Below, piece after piece: positions 46,405 through 59,319 of a DNA stretch of 64,000 nucleotides; positions within the stretch are counted from its first letter, which is position 1; the number at the start of each line of letters is the position of its first letter. The stretch lies in the NCBI GenBank assembly GCA_026413225.1, contig CM048591.1, positions 75,542,052-75,606,051 of the forward strand, in the 5' to 3' direction. Below the pieces are notes generated by a model. It was not told the origin of the DNA. It saw only the letters and a program-made list of their open reading frames with translations, and did not search any database. The position numbers and the translations under genes were made by a program. The stretch comes from Otis tarda. Taxonomy: Eukaryota; Chordata; Aves; Otidiformes; Otididae.

Positions 46405-48105
46405 GTAAACAACAGTACCACTCCCTGAAATAACATTTTCTTTAGTTCTTTTTTTGCTTTGTTGCTTCCATGCTGATTTTATACCTGGTTCAGAGTTTTT
46501 AATCCTTCTAAGCTTTCACCTGATAATAGAGAAAGTTCCTTCTTGCTTGTACTATGCAATAGCTTTGGGTTCACAAACCCAAAACCACACCAGTCTTCAA
46601 AGTTGGTGATGTTAGTATGCTGGATTTTTTACAAAACAACTAGATTGTACATGTGCTTTACTGCCTTGAATTAATTACTGCTATATTACTATAATATCAG
46701 TGTACGAGGCACAAGAACATCTACTGAATAATAGCCATACAAACTGGATTGTCACATGCAATCAGGGCTACAGATCTGCGTTTCCAGGAAAAGCAGCATT
46801 TGAGATTATTGCATTTCAGTCCAATATACAGTCATCCAGCCATATTAATATATTACAGTAGTATACTACTCTTCTTAAGAACTGACAGCTTGACAGAAAA
46901 AGGGTTTGTGAACCATTTTATACTGTTTTCTGTGGATTATCTCTGTTGGAAGATATTAGGAAACCATTTTAGCAGTATCTTCCAGTTTAAATGACGTATG
47001 CTAATAACACAATATTTGTGTATGTCGTGGTATTTTTGTAGACTAAAAGACCTTGAGATCAAGACTCAAGACTTGAAAGCTTACGCAAAGAACAGGTACT
47101 AATTTTAATTTATTTTTCAGAGGTAAAAGTGGTCAAACCAGATGGTGAGATCTTTTGCTTACACATCATAAATATAAATAAAAAAGAAGAAACAGCTCTG
47201 AAGTACTGCTGGGTTCAGGGTCCTTGCAGATACTAAGAGTGATTAAAACAACTGTGAAATTACCATAAATTCTCAAATTTTTTGTTTGACTACCTAAATT
47301 TGGAAACTAAAAGCAACTTTCATTTATGATCCACCATTAAAGAAGTCACTAGAATTATAGTGACCTTTGAGGTCTATTGCTTGCCACAATAATTCCTGTA
47401 TTTTCACCCCAGAAAAAGTAGTAAGTCTCAGAAATCATCAAGGTGACATTTAGAAAAGATTAGAGATTGCTAGAACTTAGATGTTACACAACAGATGCTA
47501 AAAATTAGTTATCTGGTATTTAGAGCTTTAATAATAAAAAAGTAAAAGTACTTTCCCTGTATTATGTCTAAGAAAGCTGATTTTCTATACTCTTTTTCCT
47601 ATGTTTTTCTCCCATGTCAACCTCTCTAAATCATCCCTATCTGTACACACCAGATTACCAGCATTTGCATGTCTAGATAGATGCAGTCAGTATCATTGGT
47701 AGTGTGCAACTTGATTTGTAGTGTGCAACTAATGTAGACATAAAACATAAATCAATGTTTATAGTTATTTCAGTGGTGGTAAACAATAACTCAATGACTA
47801 AATACTTTTAATATTTCATTTTAAATAGTGAGCTTTCAAAAGAAAAAAAATGTTTTATTTATTTAGTTATTATAGTTTACTTTTTAAAAACTATTGGTTT
47901 TGTATTATTATTCCAGTTCTAGTATTCCTTTAAAGGGTACCTTAATGAAAGTAATATGTAAAAAGTTCAATAAATAGTGAGTGATGCATGTCTTAAGAGA
48001 AATAGTTATACTGCATGTACACAAATTATTTAAAGTAGATCAATCTTTCATTTAGTCTTTCAACAAAGAGTGGTTTGAGTTCAGATTGTTCTAGTACATC
48101 ATAGT
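45222..48105. other. Single-copy stretch with one exon-like interval and an AAT microsatellite
   Basis: No gene is called. 45498-45568 is a 71-base stop-free interval between acceptor- and donor-like sites (see findings). The rest is AT-rich and featureless apart from the AAT array. Confidence 0.5.
46341..46404 (+). repeat. AAT trinucleotide microsatellite
   Basis: About 21 uninterrupted AAT units, ending where AATAGTAAAC breaks the pattern. A run this long and pure is expected to vary in length between individuals. Confidence 0.98.
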
Positions 48106-48110
48106 ATTCC

Positions 48111-48434
48111 AGTATTTAAAGGGCAGTTACAAAGAGAACAGAGGCTCTGTCTGCACAAGGAGCCACTTGGAGAAGACAAGGGGCAGTGGGTAAAAGTTAC
48201 ACTGTGAGAGGTTTCATCTCAAGACAAGAAAGATCATTTTTTTACAGTAAGAGCAATCATTCAGTTGGACAACCTCCCCAAGTCATGGTCACTGGAGGTT
48301 TTCAAGACGCAATTAGTCAGAGGGATAAATAAACTCATCTAGGATCCTTTTGCCATCAAAATTTGGACTAGATGATCTTTCAAGGTTCCTTCCAACCTGG
48401 ACTACTCTATTATTCTATGGTATGGTTCTATGAC
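48111..48434 (+). mobile_element. CR1 LINE 3' end fragment
   Basis: A 5'-truncated CR1. It begins near the ORF2 C-terminal VFQYLKG segment (AGTATTTAAAGGGCAG), then AGCCACTTGGAGAAGACAAGGGG and GAGAGGTTTCATCTCAAGA near 48205. It ends at TTGGACTAGATGATC and ATTCTATGG..TTCTATGA around 48361-48434. The same subfamily 3' end occurs at 39060-39362, distinct from the subfamily at 8490 and 18830. Confidence 0.93.
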
Positions 48435-50814
48435 TTATAATTTAAGTGAAGCAAAGTTTTGCTGGTCTAGACCACAAATATGGATGAGGATGCATAAAAC
48501 TAATACCTTCTGCTTCCTGATAACAACTGAATACATAGTTTTGTATAGAATATAAATATCCTACTGTATCCAACTATAAGTATCCAACTGTATGTTGGAT
48601 CTTTCACTCTTTTCCCCATCTACGTTAATACATATAGCGAGTTCAACATACTTACTCTGTAAGTTCTCTTTTTCTTTCTTACAATGCAGTGTTGTTTATT
48701 TACGAGAATATTCTTCACAAGTACAATGTATTACAAAATCATTATGAAAATATTTTTTGAAAGTATTCTCATTGATAACTTTCAGAGAAGGAAAGAACTG
48801 AGTACATTCTTCCTCCTGAAAGCTTTTCTTTCTCCTGTCTTTTCAAATGGAATAGTGTTTTCTCGTGATTTAAAGTGGCCTTTTGTCAAGACAGTTGAGT
48901 TTCATTCCAGCCCTCCTGTTAACCCATGTGAATAGGTACTTATCATCTGAATTAAACATCATTGTTCTGGCTATTCAAATGCTTAAGTATATATGTGTCC
49001 ATCTCCTTGCATCAGCAAATGTGTGATTATGCTGTCAGTTTAGCTACATACTTGTGGAAAAACTACAGAAATTATCTTAATTTTTATAGGGAAGAAGTTT
49101 GTAATGAACTGTTAAGCCTAACAGGACTATTTTGAACCTCAGCCCCTCCCTCCTATTGTTTGGTAGGTTACCTACCAGGACACAACTTCTCATGCTAATG
49201 CATGAGAATACCACGGTTGCATCCAGCACAGAAGTAAGCAATGGATCAAAGCAGCACAGAATTAGCCACTCCAGTTGCAGGAGGATGTGGAACATGAGAA
49301 AAAGTTTCTGTGAAAAGCTGTTGCTTTGATCAACTCTGTGACGAAAAGATAAAAGATAGTTGTGAAAGATCATTTCAGCTCCTCAATTCAATCTACCTCT
49401 ATTATCCAAGAACAGAAAAATCAAGTGAAATCTGGTAACATTGATCATAGTTTCCAGTAAATAGTAAATATTATGCCACGATTAGACTAAAATAAGGATT
49501 GATATGTCTCAGTGCACTTTTCAGTCTTTCATTTACATTCCTCTCTCAAATTGAAATAGAGCAGTCTCTGCAAGAAAAGATATTTTAAAGCTCTTGATAT
49601 TTTGTTTTAAAATATTCATTTTGAAGATGCATTAAAAAGAGAGCATTAAAAGAAGGCTTAAAGAGTAGCATTCAGTCTCTAGAAAAACAGCATTCCAGTG
49701 CACAAGTGCAAGTAAGGAAGATGTGCTTTAGAAGAAGACAACATGTTGCCATAAGGCAGAAAAAAAAGGGATTGTGAAGGATTTGTGTTTATGCAGTCAC
49801 TGTTCATAGACATCCAGAAGTATGATCATGAAAAATTTTGCTGTAAGTTCTGCCCTCCTCCCCATGTCCCCCAAACTGAGTGTGTCACAGCAAAACAGTA
49901 GTTCTGGAGTCTTTTACAGGCAATCTAGTCTACATCCAGCTGGATTTATAGACTTGAAAAATGAAACAGAAGTGAAGCGACATGAGAAAAAACATGCTCT
50001 TCCCCTTTCTTGTTTCAAGTGTTGCTTGCCATACTGCCGGTAAATAAGACAGTCATTCCCTACAACAGGTTTTCTCTTTGGGGACAACCACATGTGAATC
50101 CAATGTGCTGGATTCCGCTCTTCCTATCCCATTCACACTATCCTTTCTGCAGACTCTAATTCGTAGTTATAAACTACAGTTAACACTCAGTTGGAGTGTT
50201 CGACAAGCAAGCCACTGCTCACAGCTTCCGTTCTAATTATAGCTGGCGGGGCTAAATCATGAAGGATGCTTATCCTAAGCTGCTTAAGCAGTTTTAAGTG
50301 CTAAATTGTAGACTCTTTCCTAAAACCCACCTAGGCCATGTCACAAAGAGATTGGAAGTAGAAAGAAGGAAGGGGAGGGGTGTAAGCAACAATAGCAGCT
50401 ATCATTCCCCCAGTAGGTTCAAGTTGTTGTCAAATACAAACCTTGTCCTACTCAAATCACCATATAAAGACTTCAGATTCCCTTTGGAATGAGTCTGTGC
50501 TACCAGCAGGTTAAAAGAGCCATTGCATCGTATGATAGGTTTCACTTTATAGTTAAGCAGGCCCGTTACCTTGCTGTTTCAGAGTGCTGTTGACCTCAGC
50601 ATCTGCTGAATCAGGTATGCTACACTTGAGGGGGGAGGAAGAATACATAGAGGGAAAAGGAAGTGTATAACTTGTAGTAGGAATTGATTTGTTAAATATT
50701 GTCCTTTAAAAGTTTTTGTGTCAGAATACTGAAATATCACATAGTACAAGTGAGAGCTACTCTCTCCATGACGGTGTAAGGCTTTACTGTTTTGCTTTAT
50801 CTATTGTCGTAGTT
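48435..50814. other. AT-rich single-copy stretch, no gene seen
   Basis: No gene, RNA or repeat family is recognised. The short frames around 49077-49373 overlap one another on opposite strands and look like chance. Confidence 0.5.
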
Positions 50815-50881
50815 TAGCCCTCATCGGGACCAGACTGTCTCACTCCCCTCACCCTCCAAGAGAATAGGGAGAGATAATACA
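50815..50881 (-). mobile_element. ERVL-like LTR terminal fragment, minus orientation
   Basis: Only the terminal 67 bp of a fossil LTR: TGTCGTAGTTTAGCCCTCATCGGGACCAGAC in outline, then CACCCTCCAAGAGAATAGGG and GATAATACAA. It matches the left ends of the copies at 1074 and 33378. It stops abruptly at an AAAT simple repeat (50881-50897). The rest of the LTR is missing. Confidence 0.72.
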
Positions 50882-50897
50882 ATAAATAAATAAATAA
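50881..50897 (+). repeat. Short AAAT repeat abutting the LTR fragment
   Basis: Four AAAT units at the point where LTR homology stops. Confidence 0.8.
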
Positions 50898-51789
50898 AAT
50901 CAGAACATCTATCCATACAGAAAGCATGAAACTGGTCTAAAAGTGATCTGAAGCTATGTCTCACAAAATAGCAACAAAAAAAAAAAGTGATACAAATAGG
51001 GGAGTGATTATCTATGGATGGTCTGTTCTTGGGAAGAAAGCTTAATTTTCCTGTAGTTAGTGTCAGAGCATCAGTGGCTTCCAGGGATGTAACAGTCCTG
51101 ACTTGCTAGTCTCTTCATCACCTGCTAGGTCTATATCTTTCCTTCCTAGCAGCAGAAATGAAAGAAGAAAGGAGGGGCATGTTTGCCTTTTGTCAAAGAA
51201 TCATTTGATTATACACTGCCTTATTTTAAAGCCTAGTGTCTGTCCTTGCCAAGAACCTTCACACTGCCATAGAAATTAACATGAAAGCAACAGCTCTCAC
51301 TGAGTCATCAAATCTTTTTCATTTGTTCTCCTGTCTCTAGAACCTCTCTATATTTTTCTACAACCCTCTGCCAAGTGATTTTACGTCAGAAGAAAACATA
51401 AAATTATACTACAGAAGTGAAATATTGCTATATTACAGGCTGTCATTGCTTCAAGGTAGACCAAGATTTTATTGTAATACTTTCATGTGGCAGGACTGAG
51501 TGTTTCTTTTTGCCCCCTTTCTCCAATGCTGTTGACCAGAAATTCAGTGTTTTGCTCTTCTTGTGTTGTTATCTTTTTCTTTTTCCCTCCATTGTTTTAT
51601 GATTCCCCAGCTGGGCTACATGTTCCCTTCATTTTTTCCCAAATAGCTCCTGCTTGCTTGCAACTTGTGAATAATTGAAAAAGCTTTTCTCTGAATATTT
51701 TAAGAGTTGTTTTACACCAGAGACTTCCTGTTACTCAACAGTTTTGTTCACACAGGCATTCCTGTGTATGGAAGCACTTGAGTGCTCGG

Positions 51790-51960
51790 AAACGAACAAA
51801 ATAAGATAACACAATGTATAGAATATAACATAATGTAACATGACATAGTGTAATGTACTATAACATAACATAATATGCTATGCTATGCTAAACATAATAT
51901 CATATAAACAAATACAAATTTATAAACATATAATATATTTTATATAATATGATTCTACAA
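51790..51960 (+). repeat. Imperfect ATAACATAATGT-type AT-rich tract
   Basis: Loosely periodic ACATAATGTA, TAACATAACATAATA and CTATGCTATGCTA motifs over about 170 bases. Probably a decayed AT-rich minisatellite or microsatellite. Confidence 0.6.
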
Positions 51961-53327
51961 TAGTAACAGTAAAAATAAATGATAGTGTCATATATTCCTT
52001 TTTATATATAGCTGTATCTTTCACCGGTGATGTTATTTAGTAGGTTTGTGACAATCTGAAGCGCCTGAAGTACAGGGTAATGAAGGTAGCAAAGTCACCA
52101 ATCACTCAGAAAAAGTAAGTGATAAGAAAAAGTGAACCATGTTTCACTAAATTAGAAGATTTAGTTATTAACAAATAGAAATGGGTCATAATTGCTTGTG
52201 GTTACCAAACTCTTTGAAAAGGAACCTAGAGCTACAATTATGCAAATAGCCCTAATTAAAACACCATCACTATGAATAAATAAAATATCATTAATTTTAT
52301 GTGTATGGCAATTATTTTCCAACCTTATCTAAAACTGTTGATGCACACTGACACTGTTTAGAGTAAAAAGTTAAGATTTGGTACCTCACAGTAAAACTAA
52401 CTATAAGAGCAGTAAATACGAGGACAGTTAAATTGATTTAGTACTGTTTACAAGTTCTGACCAACGTGTAAATCAAAAAAGCAAACTAAATTTTACAGTG
52501 GTTCCTGCTCAGTGATAACAAAACTGTCCAACTGGTACTGTGCAGAAATAAGTCTCTGTATGTCTTCCTGTTATAAACTGATACGCAAGGCTGCACTGCT
52601 CTGAAACGCAGGCCCCCTGGATGGACATACTGAAGCATTGGGTGCCTGTGTTAGCAGTGAGGTCTTTTCCAGGCAGTGATATTGCTGAGGATAGCAACCG
52701 GGACTGTGACCTCTGCTTCAACAGGGCAGCCATCTGATCGGCTGGAGCCCAGCCTTCCTAAGCAGGTCCTTCAAGTCTGATAAGTCACTCTACCTACTTG
52801 TTGGAAATGGCAACTTGGATCAAAGAAATCAGCCATCTGGAACAAGCAGATACTTTCTTTTTTTTTTGGTTATTTTTAATTTTTTTTTTGAAGAAGAAGA
52901 AGAGCTTATAATGGATTAATGGATTATGGCTGCATATTTCGAAGCATATGTGCACACTGAAATTAGAGTAGATAGATTTGTTCAAAAAGCCTGATGTAGA
53001 GAATTTCTCTTTTCTTCTGAAGCTCTTGTAACAATCTGACTTCCTGTTTTGAGAAATAAAATCTGTTCTGTGATTTGAGACTAAGGAGTAATCTAGTCCT
53101 TCAAGAACCTCTGGGCGGTTAAACTGTATGAAGCTCAGTGAGGACATCCAGTTCCACTGGACTGTGGAAATCAGAAATTCACGCACAGTGAAGAACCTGC
53201 TACTGGTAGGTGACATGAGGATTGGATTCCACTTGTGTTTTACCTTTAATCCATTGAAAATACAAAAATACATACCAGACAGGTGATACTCGGATGGAAG
53301 AGGTTATACACGTACACTTACCTGGTG

Positions 53328-53352
53328 TGTGCACATACACACACTCACACAC
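53328..53352 (+). repeat. Short impure CA repeat
   Basis: GTGCACATACACACACTCACACACC; short and interrupted. Confidence 0.75.
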
Positions 53353-56300
53353 CAGGAACATTCACTTTGAGATGTATTTAAAGGCAGGATTTTCCTAATT
53401 GCATGGATGAAATTAAATGCTTCTCTTTTTCATTAGGAAGCAACCAAGTGAGTATTATATTTAATTTATGTGGAGAATTTCTGTGATGGTCAGAAATCTC
53501 ACACAGAGGATGTTTTAAGAGTTCTCTCCTCTGTAAACTTCTGAATATATGTACATGGAGGAGGAGATTCATTTTAGGCATCTTGTATAAAACTACACAG
53601 AAATTTATCCAGAAAATCTTTTATACAGGTGGAAATTCATTCAAAGGAATAAGAACAACTGACATTTAAATACCTTTTTAAAAATACACCTCGAATCATA
53701 TCCTATTTTATTAGAAAATTGTACTGCTGCAATATTATATTGATGATAAACCGTAATTCATGACCTAAGCTTATTGTGATAAATCGTTGGTAAAGGTGGT
53801 GATTACTATAACATACTAAAACCAGAGAGAATTATACGTCCACAAAGAGATATTTAAGTAAAGGTGAAGGGTTTTATAATGAAGATGATAAAACAAGACA
53901 TGGTAAAACTCAATTCAGTTTTGCATTTCTAATGTAAGTTCAAACTTCTGAAAGGCTGATATGCTAGTGCTGATTATTGTCTGGCTCTGTAGAGCATGTG
54001 GAAGTTATAGTAAGGGGTATAATTTCTACTTACATTCCTTGAATAGTTTCATATCAGCAAAATTATTTTTTTTAAGACTGACATTTTTCTCCTTCTATGG
54101 GATACTTTAAGGACTTTTTTAAAAAGTAATTTTAAAGGCACTCTTGAAAGACACCAAGACATGTTAGTAGAAGTATTTTTTTTCCCAGTTTGGCAATCTA
54201 AGATGATTAGAAATGACAGACAAGCTCTTAGAACAGCATGAGGAATATTTATTTAACTAAAAAAAAATTAGCTACATTTCTGAACTTATCTTCTAGTCTA
54301 ATCTCCATGAAATGCCATGATAGCTAAAGATTGCCTGTTGCAATTATCATTACTGAAATTAATAATTCCTTCCTGCTCCTAAGAGAAACCGAAAGATAGC
54401 ATTAAAGCTATTATTTTCCTTTGTTGAGGAGGCTACTTACCCTCTTGGCACAGATACATTCTTATGAAAATTCCAGAAGAAATTGCTTCTATATACAATG
54501 TTAGACTACAAATTTGGGATGTAATATATTAGGGAAAAAATTCTTAATTTCTTAACATCTCCTGCTGCATCTCTTTTCAAAATACTGTGAGTCCTAAGAG
54601 TGTATGAAATTCAGTATGGCAATTATGGCCTGAATTCATCCATAGAAGAAACAAAGATTATGTAGTCACCAGGCATCTTTTAGGTTTTGATTATTTTGAG
54701 ACTCTACTGAATGTTGTGTAGGGAGTCTTTTAGTCTAGGATAAGGGTCCGTATTTTCAAAATCTCCACTACATATGCTTAAGAAACATGCAAAATAGGCT
54801 TCTTAGGTTGTCATGGTCCATAAATATTTTATCTTTGTCTAGCTCTTTGCTTGTTCATTTTAAAACTCCTTAAATACTTTTCTACTGCTGTTAATAAAGT
54901 AAGACATCAGCCACTTTGCTTAGAATAATGGGTCTCCTTGCCTGTTACTACATGTTTTTCATCTGTTTTCGAGGTGTCAGAATAGCTCTTCCAGACAGGT
55001 GCCCATACAAGGGATTAGGAAGAAAATAAATTATTCATTAATAATGGATGCCTTGTGTTTAATTCAAATCAGCATTAACATACACCAGAGTGAAGCAATT
55101 TGAGCATGCGGGGAAAAAGAAGGGAAGGACACTATGTAGGTTAAAAGAGAGCCAAACCCACATGAAAAGGGAAACAAAAGTCAATGATTTAGTGAATCTT
55201 GATTAAAAAAAAAAAAGGTTTTGGCTAGCAACTAAGAGATTGCTAGCACCTTCCCATTGAAGATGTCACAGGATGAAGCTTATCTCAATGTATTGCTCAG
55301 ATAGATGACACCTGGAGCACTTCTGCTCAGAACTGATGAGATTATTAGATTAATACAGCAGTGTTAGACTATGTCACATAACTGCTGCTAATGTCACACT
55401 TGCCATAACACATCTGGAGCAGGAGGATAGAGGGGAACAGAGACCCTGTTGACAGCCACTAATGGCCCTTCATCTTGGGAAAAGACAAAGAGGTTTGATA
55501 GGACTACTTAACTAGTGGGGCCATTGGTGGCTTTTGTCTGTGGTCTAATTTAAAAAGCTATGAGAAGGGAAAACAGTAGTCCCTTAGGAGAAGGCACAGA
55601 TAGGGACCTCCAACATTATGCATAGGGCTAAGCTGAAGAGGGAGCTGCTAGGGCCACAAGCCAGGCATTGAGCACTTCAAGCAGTGAGAGTGAGCATCCT
55701 CGTCCCCTGAGGGTCTGGTTTGTGTGAGTGCATCCTATGGGTGCCCTGCAGTATAGAAATGTATATCTATATGGTCATTTCTACAGAGCGAGAAAAAAAA
55801 AGTTCGTATGTATCACTGCTTGTTGTGATTGTGGTCTTGTGGCTCTGCACTACCTTCCAACAAAAGTTAAGGATAGAGAAGTGGAGAAGAAAACCAAAAC
55901 CAGAAGAAAGACAACCCTGAACTAAGTACATCAAGAAGCAGTATAAGGCCCTGAAAAAGAAGCAGAGAGGCCCAGACTTCCCTGCACATCACATCTGATC
56001 ACTGTCTCTTCACTGTAACATTATTAATATGTAGTATTTGCTAAGTATATTTAGCGTATCTTGCAGTATTCAAAAATAAAAGCACACAAAATAGTAAATG
56101 GTGACTGATGATGTAAGGTCTCTTTTTTTTTCACATTAAATTTGAGCATCCATTTGCTGTCAGCATGACGCTTTCCTTACTTGCTGCTTTCACCACAATA
56201 TGGTGGCAGCCCATAACATTGGGTGGTAAATGGCAGTTGCCCTCGTATGTAGGATCACACCATATGCTGGAAGCCAGGGCCTATGCACAAGTGAAGGGCA

Positions 56301-58594
56301 GCTGGTGGTCTCATTTTCACTGGAGCAGACAGTACATTGTTCTAACTAAATGAAATAATTACCATAGATAAATCACATTGCATTCTTATTGGAAAGCTTA
56401 TCAGGCAGTACTATTATAGCCTTTCAGTTTGGGCCTGCGAACCTTATCTTCCCAGACCATGCTCCTGAAGTATAATGTACCATTTTGGGTGGAAAAAAAA
56501 CCTAATTCCAAGGTTCAAATTAGAATTAGATTCACCAGAGCAATACCAATATTGTGGTACTCTTGAATATGAAATGTGATTTTATTATTTCATGATTCAT
56601 GATAAGCAGAGTAAAAGAAAGCATATAACAGCAAAAATCTCCATAACTCTACTTCAATATACAGTATTTTAAAATAAAATATAGTTCCTGAAAGATGTCT
56701 GCACATTTTCAGTCATTAGGCTAGGATGTAGATTTTCTATACACAGGCTAGGAAACTTAGAATGAGAGTACTGTTTCAGAGAAAAGCATGAACATTATTT
56801 TTCATTAAGAATCCATCCATTGCTCAGTAAAACATTATCCTATGTCATAAAAATAATGCATCCCAGGGTTCACACTCTGCTTAATCTTATTAATGTTTAA
56901 TATTATACTTATGATAATATTTTTTTCCTGGCTAGTTTCTGTGTAGATAATAAAAAATTAATGATAATCTATATATGAACCATAAAAAGCACAAAATGTT
57001 GTTTTGACAGGTTCAGTGTTTTCTTACTACTGATATGTCAGCCAAATGTTCTGCCTGTGCCAACAGGCACATTAAGAAGTAGGGAACAGTATAGGATAAT
57101 ACTACAAATTTAGCTCATTGCTTGCTGATTATGGTATGCATTAAGTTAATTTTTTTTTAGAAATAGTGGAATTAGTATTAGGTCACTCAGAACTGTCATT
57201 CTGTCTAGGATTTTTTTGTCTAGTTATCAATCTATAGCGTGCAGCCTTTTACCAAACAATATCCTTTATTAAATAGAAAAGCTGCAGTAAAGGGAATTGC
57301 CCTTTTCAACATAAGCTATACAGTGGATTCCAGTAAAACAACTTGGAATTTATAGAAGCCAGATGCTCAGTTCCTGTAAAACAGCCTAGCTTTGCTTAGA
57401 TGGAGATACAGTAGTTTGTTTTCACTCAGGAACTTGCTAGTTGCCCATCTAAATGACTCATAAGGACTTGATTACAGAAATGCTGCCATTTAAATGATGC
57501 TACCAGAATTAATTTAACATTTCCATCCTTCATGTTCGAACCAAAATAAAGGTGGACAGGGTCACTAGAGTGCTTCTGAATCTTATAAAATCTTTACCTA
57601 TGCAATCATTCTGGAAATATCTTAGTACCGATGAAACCTAAAGTGATATTCCTCTAAATCTTTGCAGTCTTGAAGGTAATAAATAGGTGAGTGCGTTATG
57701 AGTAGCCAGTTTGCCTACTATGTATGTAATAATCTTTTCCTGGAATTACTAGGCATACGCTTAATACAAAACAATTTCAAGGGAATGTCCTTATGATGAA
57801 GAATTGACGTGTCCTTTGGCAGAGTAAATCCAAGGGAAAAAAAAAAGTTATGTTGTATATTTGGACAAAGTATTCAAGATGTAGAATAAAGACATGGGTA
57901 ACAACAAAGAAAAGCCTTGTTTTTATTTCTCTCTTGAGACAAATAATGAGATCAGCCTTATTTTTTAAGCTTAAGTGAGGGCTTATGACAAGTAAGGGAA
58001 AAATGTTTAAAAGTACGAATTCTTCAGTCATACTCAGTAGAATTTTTTGGTCTCTAAAGAAAGAAATGGAATAGTAATAATAAGTGGGATATTCATTATA
58101 TTGTTCAAATCGTGTTTTGAGGAAAGTTTGAGTGTGCTTAGTGTCAGAGATTGAAAAAAGTTAATTAATGTCTCAACATAGCTAGACGATGGAAAGAACC
58201 AAACAAAACATCGATGAACCACAAATGTCTTATTTTACCAGAAAAGTCTCTATTTTTTGCTAAAAGCTTCAGTAACTGTGAGACAGGGTATCCTGTTCTT
58301 GTACACCTCCCCCGGAATAGAGCTAGACCCTGTGCATGAGCTCAGATCCCTGACAACACCAAACATGCACACTACTGCCAAGTGACTGCTCAATGGAGGC
58401 CAATTCTGGGGGATGTAGAATGATTTTGTGGACACTGTCTTGCTGGACATTAGGTAATAAAATGTCTCAGATAACCGCACGGATTACAGGGAACAAGCAA
58501 GCTTTGCATTTGCAGAGAAATAACAACCACCACCATGGAGACAAATAGGCAGGATGCAGCAACCACAAACTCCTCTGCCTATGTCTGAGTTTTC

Positions 58595-59060
58595 AGAGGT
58601 GTGAAACTGCAGGTGGAAAGCACCTGCCCTCCTGTGATGGAGGGACCCATGAAAGCCCCCAAAGTATCAAGAAGGAGGGGTCGCTGCAAAGGACTACAAA
58701 AAGGCTCGCCTCACGAATCCATGTGTGAACATCCACCCCACCCACTCAGATGGACTTTCGGAACACCGGTTCACCAAGGTGGCATTTTCACTCTTTTGGG
58801 ATGTCCACCCCACTCACTCTGTAAGAAGGACTTTTGGGACGCTGACTTTCTGTGGTGGTATTTCCTCTCCTCTCTTTCTCTTTTTATGTCCCCCCCTACC
58901 CACTCTCCCTCTTCCCATCCTCTTTCTCTCTCTCTCCCTCCTCTCCTCTCTTTCTCTTTCCCTCATTACCCTTTGTGTGTGAATGACATAAAGAACCAAC
59001 ATATGCATTTGACACAATTGCATGTTAATTCCGTGACCGAGAATTCACACCTCTCATGAC
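58595..59060 (+). repeat. Diverged tandem duplication followed by CT-rich tract; unknown repeat
   Basis: Two diverged copies of a segment of about 71 bp start at 58731 and 58803: TCCACCCCAC-CACTC, then GGACTTT-GGAAC or GGACTTTTGGGAC, then GGTGGCATTT or GGTGGTATTT. A CT-rich simple tract follows (58862-58975). The segment is richer in GC than its surroundings. The 152- and 85-codon frames over it reflect the duplication and the CT tract; no domain is seen. It could be part of an LTR or another old repeat, but no other copy is present in this window and no termini are identifiable. Confidence 0.35.
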
Positions 59061-59319
59061 CAGACCTTTGTCGGTTTGTGACGCTTAGTCACTAAGATAA
59101 ATTAACAGGAGATGTACTGACTAAGCATATTTTTCTTTAAGCTTTCTCAGATGAAGGCTGAAATTATTGAAAAAGCTCTGAAGAAAGAAACATAGAGAAA
59201 AGTTTGGAAAACACTCTTCTAATTGACATAAGTGGTTTTCAGTACACGGATGAAAAAAAAGTTTCAAGAGAACAATACATGTCTGATATTGATAATAACA
59301 GGATTTTGCCCAGTACAGC

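Larger units (their letters stand above)
50900..58590. other. Long AT-rich single-copy stretch, no gene seen
   Basis: About 7.7 kb without a recognised gene. It includes an AT-rich imperfect tract (51790-51960), a short CA tract (53328-53352) and a slightly more complex segment at 55400-56100 ending in AATAAA. Open frames are up to 159 codons (52794-53273, minus), but that one runs through a poly-T/GAA-rich tract that gives poly-Phe/Lys, and shows no domain. Confidence 0.5.

Noticed and set aside
52794-53273. 159-codon minus frame
   Set aside because: Its C-terminal part is poly-Phe/Lys from a poly-T/GAA tract and the remainder has no recognisable motif.
58601-59059. 152-codon plus frame
   Set aside because: Covers a tandem duplication and a CT tract; overlapping frames on both strands are open and no domain is visible.
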